NCBI RefSeq assembly: GCF_033807535.1
Contig: NZ_CP136856.1
Coordinates: 1,979,001-2,043,000 of the forward strand
DNA from: Oceanisphaera sp. IT1-181
Lineage (GTDB): Bacteria > Pseudomonadota > Gammaproteobacteria > Enterobacterales > Aeromonadaceae
Reading direction: 5' to 3'
Length of the DNA stretch: 64,000 bases
This document shows, in pieces, positions 17,276-25,622 of this stretch (positions are counted from its first letter, which is position 1; every line of letters starts with the position of its first letter). The notes beneath the pieces were generated by a model that saw nothing but the letters and a program-made list of their open reading frames with translations, did no database searches and was not told where the DNA came from. The position numbers were made by a program, and so were the translations under genes.

Positions 17276-18205
17276 CTAGAGTGAAGCAAGAAGGCGACGA
17301 ATGTCGTCGGTGTGTTTTAGGGTGCGAATCTCGCCAAACAAAGCATGGGCCGGCTCATACTGCAGCTTTAAGTAGCTTAACCATTGCTTGATGCGGTTCG
17401 GATAATATTCGCCTTTATCGCCGGCTATTTCTTGTGCCGAATAGGCCAATAACAAAGCCACAACCTCGGGCCAGCTCATGGGGGCCGTGCCCTGTTTAAT
17501 AGTGGCCGCCAAATTTGGCAAAGCCAGCGCACCGCGGCCTAACATTACATCGCTGCACTCGCTTTGCGCTTGCGCCAGTTTGGATTGTTCTGCATTCCAG
17601 ATCTCACCGTTAATGATCACCGGAATGGTTAACGCGGCGCGAATATTGGCCACCAAGGGCCAATAGGCCGGCGGGCGATAACCGTCTTTTTTGCTGCGCG
17701 CATGCACGGTTAGCTCAGTAATGCCACCTGCGGCCAGCGCTTGGCTGTTTTCTAAATAGCTGTCTCTGTCTTCCAGCCCTAAGCGAATTTTGGCACTCAC
17801 TGGCAAATGGGCAGGCACGGCGGCGCGCACCGCCTTAGCAATGCGATACAGCTGTTCACTGTCGGCCAAAAGGGAAGCGCCGCCGCGACTCTTGTTCACG
17901 GTTTTGGCGGGGCAACCAAAGTTGAGATCAATGCCTTGGGCGCCTAACAGGCAGGCTTGGTCGGCATTTTCTGCCAGCCAGTTTTCATCTTGGCCTAACA
18001 ACTGAATACGTACCGGAGTGCCAACCGGCGTTGTGCAGCCCTGATGTAACTCAGGGCACAGCCGATGAAACACCCGCGGCGGCAAACGCATATCCACCAC
18101 GCGAATAAACTCGGTGACACATAAGTCGAAGGGATTGATGCGAGTCAGTAAGTCTCGCATCAAATGGTCTAATACCCCTTCCATAGGGGCCAATATCAAG
18201 CGCAT
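17276..18205 (-). CDS. dusC: tRNA-dihydrouridine(16) synthase DusC
   Basis: A 309-residue FMN enzyme that reduces U16 in the tRNA D-loop. The N-terminus MRLILAPMEGVLD and the motifs FHRLCPEL, VRIQLLGQ, DLNFGCPAKTVNKSRGGASLL (with the catalytic Cys) and NGEIW match DusC closely, including the C-terminal RIKQWLSYLKLQY segment. The ATG at 18205 is chosen over an in-frame GTG at 18211 because it gives the family N-terminus. Single gene. Confidence 0.93.
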   Translation of the reverse strand: MRLILAPMEGVLDHLMRDLLTRINPFDLCVTEFIRVVDMRLPPRVFHRLCPELHQGCTTPVGTPVRIQLLGQDENWLAENADQACLLGAQGIDLNFGCPAKTVNKSRGGASLLADSEQLYRIAKAVRAAVPAHLPVSAKIRLGLEDRDSYLENSQALAAGGITELTVHARSKKDGYRPPAYWPLVANIRAALTIPVIINGEIWNAEQSKLAQAQSECSDVMLGRGALALPNLAATIKQGTAPMSWPEVVALLLAYSAQEIAGDKGEYYPNRIKQWLSYLKLQYEPAHALFGEIRTLKHTDDIRRLLASL

Positions 18206-18211
18206 AGTCAC

Positions 18212-18709
18212 GTTGGTTACATCAATAATGTTGAGGGCGAGATTATAACAGAAATCCTAGCCCCTTCGGGGAGTTATCAGCCGTCAGCTTTAAGCGATAA
18301 GTTCAAAACATAAGATTGTTTTTGCCACAGAATCCACGGAAAAATAGTGATCAGAACTGAATAGTAATTTAATGGCAAAAGCCAAACTAACCCAGGGCGG
18401 GATTTAACTTTGTTCATATTTCAACCAAATATAATATTTTGGGTGATATTCACCCGACCAGCATACTAACCCATGATTAAAGAAGGATCATTAGCTTCTA
18501 TATTCGTATGAAAACCATACAATTAAACCTTGCAAAATGTGTGAGATCTCACCCTGCAAACTAACCCTGCTGATCCTTAAACGTGGCGGGCGCTTGTAGG
18601 CGAACACTTGTTCTCGCATTACAACCCAGGCGTAACTTATTGAGAAAGCCAACACCAATACCGCGAGAACAATATCCAGACCGCACCTTTTTATAGCCCG
18701 ATGAGCTAA
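18212..18709. other. Gene-free spacer between dusC and the zinc operon
   Basis: It contains an AGCTTTAAGCGATAAG-type repeat (about 18280-18300), a CCACAGAATCCACGG repeat (about 18325-18340), and the 10-base inverted pair TTGTTCTCGC (18609-18618) / GCGAGAACAA (18663-18672). No gene is visible. Confidence 0.5.
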
Positions 18710-19216
18710 TTAATGAGGTCGCTCATAAGGGGTAACGCTGGTGGCGGTGAGTGAATACGCCGCATCGCCCATTTCATGGCTGGCGGCCGTAGTTTGTAAA
18801 GTGCCGGTTACCCACACCGCATCCCAGAGATCGTCAACCTTGGCACCCTCTGGGTAGGCCACATAGACAATTTGGTTGGTAGGAGGCGCCGGCACATGAA
18901 TACAGGCGCCAAAGTAGGGCACCAATAAAAAGGCGGTGATCTCATGACTATCGCCCTCAAGCGGCACCACAAAACCAGGCAAGCGGACTGGGGTGCCATT
19001 TAAGCCTTCTACTACCTTACCGATAGGTTGCTTTGGTATGGCAAACTCATCGTTATGGTCTACCTCGGGAAAAGGCGGCGGATTAAGCTGCTCACTCAAG
19101 GGGATCAAATCATCCCACTCTAATTCTTTGTAAGCCGTCTCTTTAGACGCATTGGCCCAGATGGGATTGCTGGTTATCATAAGCGCGGTAAGCGCCATGG
19201 CTAAATAAGCTTTCAT
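18710..19216 (-). CDS. Periplasmic DUF3299 protein of a zinc-uptake ABC operon
   Basis: A 168-residue protein with a signal peptide (MKAYLAMALTALMITSNPIWA) and a DUF3299-like domain: GTPVRLPGFVVPLEG, FLLVPYFGACIHVPAPPTNQIVYV and VWVTGTL. DUF3299 proteins often accompany the ZrgA-type zinc ABC system of Vibrio; the biochemical role is unknown. The start at 19216 is chosen because the ATG overlaps the permease stop as TGATG, implying translational coupling; longer frames upstream run inside the permease gene. It is the last gene of the operon. Confidence 0.8.
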   Translation of the reverse strand: MKAYLAMALTALMITSNPIWANASKETAYKELEWDDLIPLSEQLNPPPFPEVDHNDEFAIPKQPIGKVVEGLNGTPVRLPGFVVPLEGDSHEITAFLLVPYFGACIHVPAPPTNQIVYVAYPEGAKVDDLWDAVWVTGTLQTTAASHEMGDAAYSLTATSVTPYERPH

Positions 19217-20463
19217 CAGTGATCGATACTCATGCCGTCGTGCAGTGAATAAAAATAAGCGCGCAGCGCGGGCAGCATGCCCATCACAGAACCCGCCAGT
19301 AAGGTGAGGCCAATTAAACGCCACTCACTGATACTTGGCCAGCCAAGAGTGAGCAGTAAACCGTGTTGCGCTTGTAGCCAAGGAGCCAAGCTTAACTGTG
19401 CTCCATACAAGAGTGCGAGTCCGAGGCTAATACCCAGCGCCGTCAATAATAAAGCTTCCATAATGAGTAAGCTAAACAAATGCCGCGGCCCTGCTCCCAG
19501 AGCACGCAAAATAGCCAGCTCTCGGCGCCGCGCCGATAAGCCGGCGAGCAAGGTGGTTAACATGCCAAGCAAGCCTGCGACCACCACAAACAGGGCAATA
19601 AAGGCAATGGCCTTTTCCGCGATGCTCAACAAGCCCCATAACTCGTGCAAAGCCGCGGCAGGCAAGATGGCAGATAAGGGCTCGGCACGATAATTATTAA
19701 TGGCCCGCTGCAAGCCAAACACCTGCACCTTATTGTGCATGCCCACTAAAAAGGCGGTAATGGACTTAGGCGTTAAGTCTTGCTCTATTGCCTGCTCTAC
19801 AGACAGATTAAGCGTTTTACGGCCCGTTTCCCAGCCCAGATGAATGGCCTCTAGCCCATCTAAGCGTATATGCACGGTTTTATCCACAGGCGTGCCCGTG
19901 GGCGCTAAGATACCGACTAAGGTAAAGGGCAAGTCGTCATGCAAACTAAAGGAAGTGTTGCCGGCACCGTGGGCAATAATCAGCGAGTCATTAAGCTGAT
20001 AACCCAAGGTGCGTGCCACGTCTGCACCAATCACGGCCTCAAAGGTGTTGTTAAAGACACGCCCTTGGGCCAGTTGCAATGCTTGCTGGCGGCCATAAGC
20101 GTAGTGTTTAAAGTAGTCTTGGTGAGTGCCAAGCACCCGAAAACCTTGGTGAGAGTCCCCTAAGGCGATAGGTATGGTCCAGGCAATATCTTTATGTTTT
20201 TTTATACGCTGATAGCTATCCCAACTGATGTTATTGGTGGGATTGCCGAGGCGAAATACCGAATACAACAGTAGATTTATTTGACCGGTGCGCGCACCCA
20301 CAATTAAATCGGAGCCCGATAAGGTACGGGAAAAGCTATCTTTTAGCTCCACCCGCACTTTTTCTACACCCAATAGCAGCAGCACACTAATGGCGATGGC
20401 CATGAGTGTTAAGCCGGCGGTGAGGCGCCGCGCCCACAAGCTTTTTAGCGCGAGAATTAACAT
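19216..20463 (-). CDS. FtsX/MacB-type ABC permease of the zinc operon
   Basis: A 415-residue membrane protein with one N-terminal transmembrane helix (LTAGLTLMAIAISVLLLLG), a large periplasmic domain, and three C-terminal helices separated by the conserved FtsX motif ARRRELAILRALGAGPRHLFSLLIMEA. This is the LolC/MacB topology. With the ATPase just upstream (7-base overlap) it forms an ABC unit that may work mechanically with the periplasmic partners rather than as a classical importer. The zinc role is inferred from the ZrgA-like gene and the candidate Zur box of the operon. Confidence 0.85.
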   Translation of the reverse strand: MLILALKSLWARRLTAGLTLMAIAISVLLLLGVEKVRVELKDSFSRTLSGSDLIVGARTGQINLLLYSVFRLGNPTNNISWDSYQRIKKHKDIAWTIPIALGDSHQGFRVLGTHQDYFKHYAYGRQQALQLAQGRVFNNTFEAVIGADVARTLGYQLNDSLIIAHGAGNTSFSLHDDLPFTLVGILAPTGTPVDKTVHIRLDGLEAIHLGWETGRKTLNLSVEQAIEQDLTPKSITAFLVGMHNKVQVFGLQRAINNYRAEPLSAILPAAALHELWGLLSIAEKAIAFIALFVVVAGLLGMLTTLLAGLSARRRELAILRALGAGPRHLFSLLIMEALLLTALGISLGLALLYGAQLSLAPWLQAQHGLLLTLGWPSISEWRLIGLTLLAGSVMGMLPALRAYFYSLHDGMSIDH

Positions 20464-21188
20464 GATGGGGCCTCATTAAGTGCAGATTTATTGAAATCAG
20501 CTTTATTTAGAGCAGCCTTATTTAGATCGGACAGAGACAGCACCCGCTCAAACAGCGGTTCCAGCGTTGGGTCGTGACTAACAAAAATTAAGCTACTGCC
20601 TTGGCGTCGGCATTCTTTAAATAACAGATTCATAAAAGCACTGCGGCTGTCTGCATCCAAGGCGGAGGTAGGTTCGTCGGCAATCACTAACTCTGGGCTG
20701 CCCATTAAGGCGCGGGCCGCCGCGACCCTTTGCTGTTGGCCGATGCTGAGCTTATGCACCGGCTGCTGCCACAGCTCAGGCGCCAGCTGTAGCTCATGCA
20801 ACAAGCGTGCAGCCTCGGCGGTGGGAGCTTGATTGAGTCGAGCGCGTTTATGGCGGGAAAAGATCAGCGCCGAGCACACATTTTCAATCACAGATAAGAA
20901 GGGCAGTAAATTAAACTGCTGAAAAATATACCCTAAGTGATCGGCTCGCACTTGATCCCGAGCCCGAGCAGAAAGCCGCGATAAGTCGCGGTCCAAAAAC
21001 TGTAATTGCCCTTGATTGGCCACTTGAATACCGGCCAACAAGCCCAGCAGCGTACTTTTGCCGCTGCCACTGGGCCCTTTGATAAATACCGACTCACCTT
21101 TTGCCAGCTCAAAATGTGGGATTTGGAGTAAAGGCGCCTGACTGGGCCAAGCAAACTCAAGATTATTAATGCTAATAAGTGCGTTCAT
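20457..21188 (-). CDS. LolD/MacB-type ABC ATPase of the zinc operon
   Basis: A 243-residue cytoplasmic ATPase with Walker A GPSGSGKST (near residue 37), Q-loop FQQFNLLPFLSV, signature LSIGQQQRVAAARAL (a slight variant of LSGGQ), Walker B ELVIADEPTSALD and switch His in FVSHD. The group is the same as LolD and FtsE, matching the FtsX-type permease downstream. It starts six bases after the zrgA-like stop. The C-terminal tail has a short degenerate repeat (NKAALNKADFNKSALNEA) of four- to five-residue units. Confidence 0.88.
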   Translation of the reverse strand: MNALISINNLEFAWPSQAPLLQIPHFELAKGESVFIKGPSGSGKSTLLGLLAGIQVANQGQLQFLDRDLSRLSARARDQVRADHLGYIFQQFNLLPFLSVIENVCSALIFSRHKRARLNQAPTAEAARLLHELQLAPELWQQPVHKLSIGQQQRVAAARALMGSPELVIADEPTSALDADSRSAFMNLLFKECRRQGSSLIFVSHDPTLEPLFERVLSLSDLNKAALNKADFNKSALNEAPSC

Positions 21189-21194
21189 CTTGGG

Positions 21195-21857
21195 TTACCA
21201 AGCCGCACGGGGTTGTGCTGGACTTAAGGTGGCCGCTACTTGGCTGTGAGCGATGATGCCTTGCAGCTCAATCTTATTCAAGCTAGCAAACAGCTCAAAT
21301 AACTGAGTATCTAGGCTAGTTAACGCTTGCGGTTGCTGACACTGATAGTGATATTGCACTAACACATCGTTGTGTCCTTGATCGTCATGTTCATGTTCAT
21401 GTTCATGGCCGTCATCCTGATGCTGAGCGTGCGCGGTATCTTGATGGCTATCATCTTTGGCATGTGTATGATCACTGGCATGCTCATCTTCATCAAACCC
21501 TTCTTCATCTTGGGCCAACAGTTTGCTCTCAATCAATGTGCATTCAGCCTTCTTGGGCAGGGTGAATAATAAATTCGCATCTTGCACGCGTTTAAATGCC
21601 GCTGCTTGTTGTTGCTCTTGTTCGATATTTTGTGGCGCGTGCTCAAAACCGACAATATCGGCGGCGGGCGCGAGTAGCTCCAGCACCAGCTGTTGTTGGT
21701 TCAAGGCCAAACTCAAACTACCAAAGCCATGCTGGTGAACACCCAGTTGCTGAACACTCGGCTGATGAGCACTCGGTTGCAGAACATCCGGTAGCGCTTG
21801 AGCGAGGGCCGTGAGTGGCAATAATGGCAGGGCGAGCAGATAATAGTTAACCTTCAT
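21195..21857 (-). CDS. zrgA: Histidine-rich ZrgA-like zinc-uptake protein (DUF2796 family)
   Basis: A 220-residue protein with a signal peptide (MKVNYYLLALPLLPLTALA). A predicted periplasmic domain follows, beginning LGVHQHGFGSLSLALNQQQLVLELLAPAADIVGFEH, a DUF2796/ZrgA pattern. A strongly acidic, His-rich stretch (about residues 118-165, with HEHEHEHDD and DHTHAKDDSH) is suited to binding zinc. The first ATG (21869) is rejected in favour of 21857, which has TGGAG seven bases upstream. After the signal peptide there is a 4 x 15-bp tandem repeat (21733-21792). In Vibrio cholerae this family belongs to a Zur-regulated zinc uptake system; the same role is inferred here. Confidence 0.82.
   Translation of the reverse strand: MKVNYYLLALPLLPLTALAQALPDVLQPSAHQPSVQQLGVHQHGFGSLSLALNQQQLVLELLAPAADIVGFEHAPQNIEQEQQQAAAFKRVQDANLLFTLPKKAECTLIESKLLAQDEEGFDEDEHASDHTHAKDDSHQDTAHAQHQDDGHEHEHEHDDQGHNDVLVQYHYQCQQPQALTSLDTQLFELFASLNKIELQGIIAHSQVAATLSPAQPRAAW
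21733..21792. repeat. Four 15-bp tandem units in zrgA
   Basis: Units start TGGTGAACACC, TGCTGAACACT, TGATGAGCACT and TGCAGAACATC, at 15-base spacing and in frame, giving five-residue repeats (PSAHQ, PSVQQ, LGVHQ) just after the signal peptide. Confidence 0.8.
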
Positions 21858-21886
21858 AACAGACTCCATTTGTAGCTTAGGTCGAA

Positions 21887-21911
21887 ATTAGTGTTATGTT
21901 ATAACGATTAC
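21887..21911 (-). promoter_or_regulatory. Candidate Zur box upstream of the zinc operon
   Basis: GTTATGTTATAAC (21893-21905) is GTTAT-N3-ATAAC, close to the gammaproteobacterial Zur core GTTATAnTATAAC. It lies about 36 bases upstream of the chosen zrgA start, where a zinc-responsive repressor would cover the promoter. Confidence 0.6.
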
Positions 21912-22014
21912 TGCATCTACTGTAAAGTGCCCTGTAAAGCACTTTATAAAGTGTTCAGGCAAAGCGGTAACTGTGCCCTAGCCGCAGTTGCCATAAAATC
22001 CAATGTTTAATTGC

Positions 22015-22935
22015 TCAGGCTAACGAGTCAGTTTGTCTAGGGAATGCTTTAGCACTCGCTAACATGCTTTGCTGTTGCATAAACTCCACAAAAGCCTGCT
22101 CCGCGCGGGAAAGCGGACGATGATTGGGCCAGGCTAAACATAAATCCAGAAAGTAAGGCTCTACAAAAGGCACGGCGAACAAGTCGTCATCGTCTTTAAT
22201 GACCATGCGTAAAAAAGTGGTAATGGCGAAACCTTGGCGCACCACAGCTTTTAGCAGCGGTATTAAATTACTCTCAAAACCAATGTGCAGCTTGATGCCA
22301 CTCTTTTTTGCCATGGCTTCTAAGTATTCGCGGTGAAAAACGCCGTGGCGAAATAACGCCAATTCTTCAGCTAAAAAGTCCGCCATGCTTATCGCAGGCA
22401 GCATGCGCGCCGGATGCTCGGCATTCACCACCGCCACCATTTCTTCGCGTAGTAGCGGTAAACCGCTAAGCTCGGCGGGTAAAGAGGCGGTAAGCACTAT
22501 GCCTAAGCTCAGTTGGCCTTGGCAGAGTTGCGCCAGCACATCTTGGGTGCCCGCTTCGATGACCTTGATCGACAGCCCCGGGTATTGATGCTTAAACGCC
22601 ATTAATAGCGGCGGAAAATAAAATGAGCCCAGCATGCTGGGGATGCCAATGCAGACTTCACCACTATCTAGGTTTTGCAGCGCCGCCATATCTTGCTCGG
22701 CCAGAGTGAGGGCATTAAGAATACGTTGCGCGTGCAGGTACAAGCGCTCGCCCTCGGTGGTGAGATGCAAGCGGCCTTGCTGGCGATTAAATAAAGCCAC
22801 ACCCAATTGTTGCTCCAGCTTTTTTAGGGTCATGCTCACCGCCGGCTGTGCCAAGCGTAAGTGCTGAGCGGCACGGGTAATATTGCCTTCGCGCGCCACG
22901 GCGGCAAACTGGCGCAGCCATTTCACATCAAGCAT
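22015..22935 (-). CDS. LysR-family transcriptional regulator
   Basis: A 306-residue regulator. The N-terminal helix-turn-helix reads WLRQFAAVAREGNITRAAQHLRLAQPAVSMTLKKLEQQLGVALFNRQ, the standard LysR pattern. A type 2 periplasmic-binding-like effector domain follows (from about residue 92, VCIGIPSMLGSFYFPPLLMAFK). The effector and targets are unknown. Neither neighbour is a convincing divergent target: the zinc operon runs the same way and tcyP is over 900 bases off. Confidence 0.88.
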   Translation of the reverse strand: MLDVKWLRQFAAVAREGNITRAAQHLRLAQPAVSMTLKKLEQQLGVALFNRQQGRLHLTTEGERLYLHAQRILNALTLAEQDMAALQNLDSGEVCIGIPSMLGSFYFPPLLMAFKHQYPGLSIKVIEAGTQDVLAQLCQGQLSLGIVLTASLPAELSGLPLLREEMVAVVNAEHPARMLPAISMADFLAEELALFRHGVFHREYLEAMAKKSGIKLHIGFESNLIPLLKAVVRQGFAITTFLRMVIKDDDDLFAVPFVEPYFLDLCLAWPNHRPLSRAEQAFVEFMQQQSMLASAKAFPRQTDSLA

Positions 22936-23426
22936 ATTTCATCCTTATAAGGCCTTGTAAAGGCAAAGGGTAAAGGCGAAGGGTAAAGCGGACGAAATAA
23001 CCCTAAACCAAATCTAAATCCCAAACCTAATTTGTCACGCTCTTTATTACGAGAAGCACAGAACCCACTATGGCTTGCCGCGTCACTACGCTCCTCGCAA
23101 TGGACCAAGGTTAGGGTTTGGCTCTGGCCTTTTGTAGGGGCGCCTTACTTAGGTAGGAAGCATTCGACCTCTTTAGGCCGTGCTATGGTTTTTGGTCGAT
23201 TGAAATCGACCCTACAGAAGACATACAAATCTGTTCAGTTAGTTTCCCAGATTGGTATTAACTACTGCTACTTAACTGCGATGAAAGAAAGAGGCCCCGT
23301 CCTGAGTGATGGGGCGTTTTCGTTTCTGGCCTTAACTTTACAAGCCACAACTAGCCTTGGCCGAAGATGCTGCTTTGATCTTGCTGGTGGTTTTTTCTTA
23401 CCGTTTACGGCTTAAAACTTATCCTA
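22936..23426. repeat. Repeat-filled spacer
   Basis: It contains a string of GCAAAGGGTAAAGG-type words and CCTAAACCAAATC-type words (about 22955-23030), part of a GGATTGCCA-type REP (about 23066-23103) and the GGTCGATT-GA-AATCGACC hairpin (23194-23211). A short frame near 23032-23415 has no recognisable protein features and is made of repeats. Confidence 0.6.
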
Positions 23427-23732
23427 GCTGATTACTTATAAACCTCAGCCATTATGCGCGCTGTTTCGGTTTGTTCTTTTCTCACTGCTCGGATGGCTCC
23501 AAGGCCAAGGGTTTGGCACTTGTAGCAGCCCGTCTCTTTAATAAAGAGGACTTCGGCTGGCCAGCACCGCTGGCTGTTTGTGAGGTTTAGGAATAAACCA
23601 AAACCGTGCCGAAGTCCTCTTCGCCGAAGAGACGGGCACCTACAAGGGAGGAGACGGGTATCTCCCTGTAACCTATTGAATTAATTGGTACCGAGTTCTC
23701 TGAAACATGGCTGAGCTTTGTGGGTAATCAGG
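23427..23732 (+). mobile_element. MITE-like element, copy 2 (about 306 bp)
   Basis: Its ends GCTGATTAC...CTCAGCCAT and ATGGCTGAG...GTAATCAGG match copies 1 and 3. The core is a 30-bp inverted repeat (arms 23528-23557 and 23608-23637). Each arm is itself a hairpin (CTCTTTAATAAAGAG and CTCTTCGCCGAAGAG) that differs only in its loop. No coding capacity. Confidence 0.72.
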
Positions 23733-23854
23733 TACCCTTATGTTTGCTCTTATACACAAATTGTCAGTGGTCATAACCAAATCGATTATAGCCCAGACGA
23801 ATCTGCTGCTAACATGGCACTTAATCTATATAAATTACTGTTCACGGAGTCACC

Positions 23855-25282
23855 ATGCTACTGGTGCTATTAAATTTAGCGGTGTTTGTTTTATTGATGG
23901 TGCTTTTAGGCCGTTTGGCCGGCCGCGGCCAGTCATTATCTCGTCAAGTGTTAACCGGTTTGCTGTTTGGGGTGGCCGCCGGCTTTATTATGCAAAATCT
24001 GTATGACGCCAACACCATAGCGCGCACGCTAGAGTGGGTGAACATGGTGGGCACCGGCTATGTACGCTTGTTGCAGATGATAGTGATCCCACTGGTGCTG
24101 ATCTCTATTTTAGGCGCGGTGTCGCGGCTACACAATGCGACCTCTCTGGGCAAAATCAGCGCGCTGTCATTGGGCATCTTGCTCGGCACCACCGCCATTT
24201 CTGCGCTAGTCGGCGTATTTGTCACCCACAGTTTTGGTCTCAATGCTGCCGACTTGGTGCAAGGCGCCCGCGAGTTAGCTCGCGCCGAGCTATTAGAATC
24301 CCAAGTTGCCAATGTGGCCAATTTATCGGTGCCGCAGTTAGTGGTGTCTTTTATTCCCCAAAATCCCTTTGCCGATATGACGGGCGCCAGCCCTACCGCC
24401 GTGATTGGTGTAGTGATTTTTGCGGTGTTTTTAGGCTTGGCCACATTGACGCTGCTAAAAGACGAGCCAGAGCTGGGCCGCCGAGTCATTGGCGGCATAG
24501 AAGCACTGCAAGCCTTAGTGATGCGCCTGGTGCGCTTGGTAATGAAGCTCACTCCTTACGGCGTAATGGCGCTGATGACCAAGGTGATTGCCGGCTCTAA
24601 TCTGCAAGATGTACTGAGCTTAGGCGGCTTCTTGCTGGCCTCTTATGTGGCGATTGCCATTATGTTTGTCATTCACGGCCTGCTGCTGACCTTTGTTGGT
24701 GTGAATGCAAAACGCTTTTTCACTAAGGTGTGGCCGGTACTGGCGTTTGCCTTTACCAGCCGTTCCAGTGCCGCCACCATACCGCTGAACGTACAGGCAC
24801 AGACTCAAAAACTGGGCGTACCGGAAAGCATTGCCAACTTCTCTGCCTCCTTTGGTGCCACCATTGGCCAAAACGGTTGTGCCGGTATTTATCCGGCCAT
24901 GCTGGCGGTAATGATAGCGCCCACCATGGGCATTGATGTGCTGGATCCCTTGTGGTTAGCCACGCTGGTGGGTGTGATCACCCTCGCCTCTTTTGGTGTG
25001 GCGGGTGTGGGTGGTGGTGCTACTTTTGCCGCGCTTATCGTATTACCGATTATGGGTATGCCGGTGGCCTTGGCCGCCTTGCTGATCTCCATTGAGCCGT
25101 TAATTGATATGGCGCGCACCGCCTTAAACGTGAATGGCGCCATGACCGCAGGCACCATCACCAGCAAGTTGCTCGGCCAAACCGATAATGCGACCTTTCT
25201 TAGAGATGAAGAGCTGCAGGACCAGAGCCTTAAACATGAAACGGGCTTGAAAAACAACAATCAGGCCACCAATTCCCTGTAA
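23855..25282 (+). CDS. tcyP: L-cystine carrier TcyP (dicarboxylate/amino acid:cation symporter family)
   Basis: A 475-residue inner-membrane symporter with eight or so hydrophobic segments and the family motifs VRLLQMIVIPLVLISI, AFTSRSSAATIPLNVQAQ (the serine-rich re-entrant loop) and FGATIGQNGCAGIYPAM. It is closest to YdjN/TcyP, the cystine importer, rather than glutamate carriers (GltP). The ATG at 23855 has GGAG six bases upstream. Cystine uptake would complement the sulfate-assimilation genes elsewhere in the window, but the two are not linked. Confidence 0.88.
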   Translation: MLLVLLNLAVFVLLMVLLGRLAGRGQSLSRQVLTGLLFGVAAGFIMQNLYDANTIARTLEWVNMVGTGYVRLLQMIVIPLVLISILGAVSRLHNATSLGKISALSLGILLGTTAISALVGVFVTHSFGLNAADLVQGARELARAELLESQVANVANLSVPQLVVSFIPQNPFADMTGASPTAVIGVVIFAVFLGLATLTLLKDEPELGRRVIGGIEALQALVMRLVRLVMKLTPYGVMALMTKVIAGSNLQDVLSLGGFLLASYVAIAIMFVIHGLLLTFVGVNAKRFFTKVWPVLAFAFTSRSSAATIPLNVQAQTQKLGVPESIANFSASFGATIGQNGCAGIYPAMLAVMIAPTMGIDVLDPLWLATLVGVITLASFGVAGVGGGATFAALIVLPIMGMPVALAALLISIEPLIDMARTALNVNGAMTAGTITSKLLGQTDNATFLRDEELQDQSLKHETGLKNNNQATNSL

Positions 25283-25307
25283 GCCGTAAACGGTCCACGG
25301 CTCAATG

Positions 25308-25350
25308 CCGATACCGATACCGATACCGATACCGATACCTGATACCGATA
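25308..25350. repeat. CCGATA tandem repeat
   Basis: Five exact CCGATA units, then CCTGATA and one more CCGATA, directly after tcyP. A hexanucleotide repeat prone to slippage. Confidence 0.95.
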
Positions 25351-25360
25351 AGACTGACTA

Positions 25361-25390
25361 AAAACGCCTAGCCTCTGCGCTAGGCGTTTT
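25361..25390 (+). terminator. Terminator downstream of tcyP
   Basis: AAAACGCCTAG - loop of eight - CTAGGCGTTTT, a perfect 11-bp stem ending in T residues. It could act in both directions. Confidence 0.85.
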
Positions 25391-25562
25391 CGCTTTTGCT
25401 GCAGCGCCCCCGCAAAATTTGTTATCATGCGCCCCATCACGCCATGTCTGTGAACTCATATTCATGGCGATCAATTTTATTAATACGGCGCGCTATTCAT
25501 TAGTAAGGCGCTGCAACTTATGAGTAAAGCGCTGCTATGCATTAGCTGCGCTGGAGATGTTT

Positions 25563-25622
25563 ATGTCACAAGAAACTATGTCGCAGAAAGCTATGTCAGA
25601 AAATGCTATGTCACATGAAGTT
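25563..25622 (+). repeat. Four 15-bp ATG-containing units at the trhO start
   Basis: Units ATGTCACAAGAAACT, ATGTCGCAGAAAGCT, ATGTCAGAAAATGCT and ATGTCACATGAAGTT encode MSQET, MSQKA, MSENA and MSHEV. All four ATGs are in frame with trhO. Confidence 0.9.

Noticed and set aside
23032..23415. 127-codon frame in repeats before tcyP
   Set aside because: It is built from REP and hairpin repeats; no domain or ribosome site.
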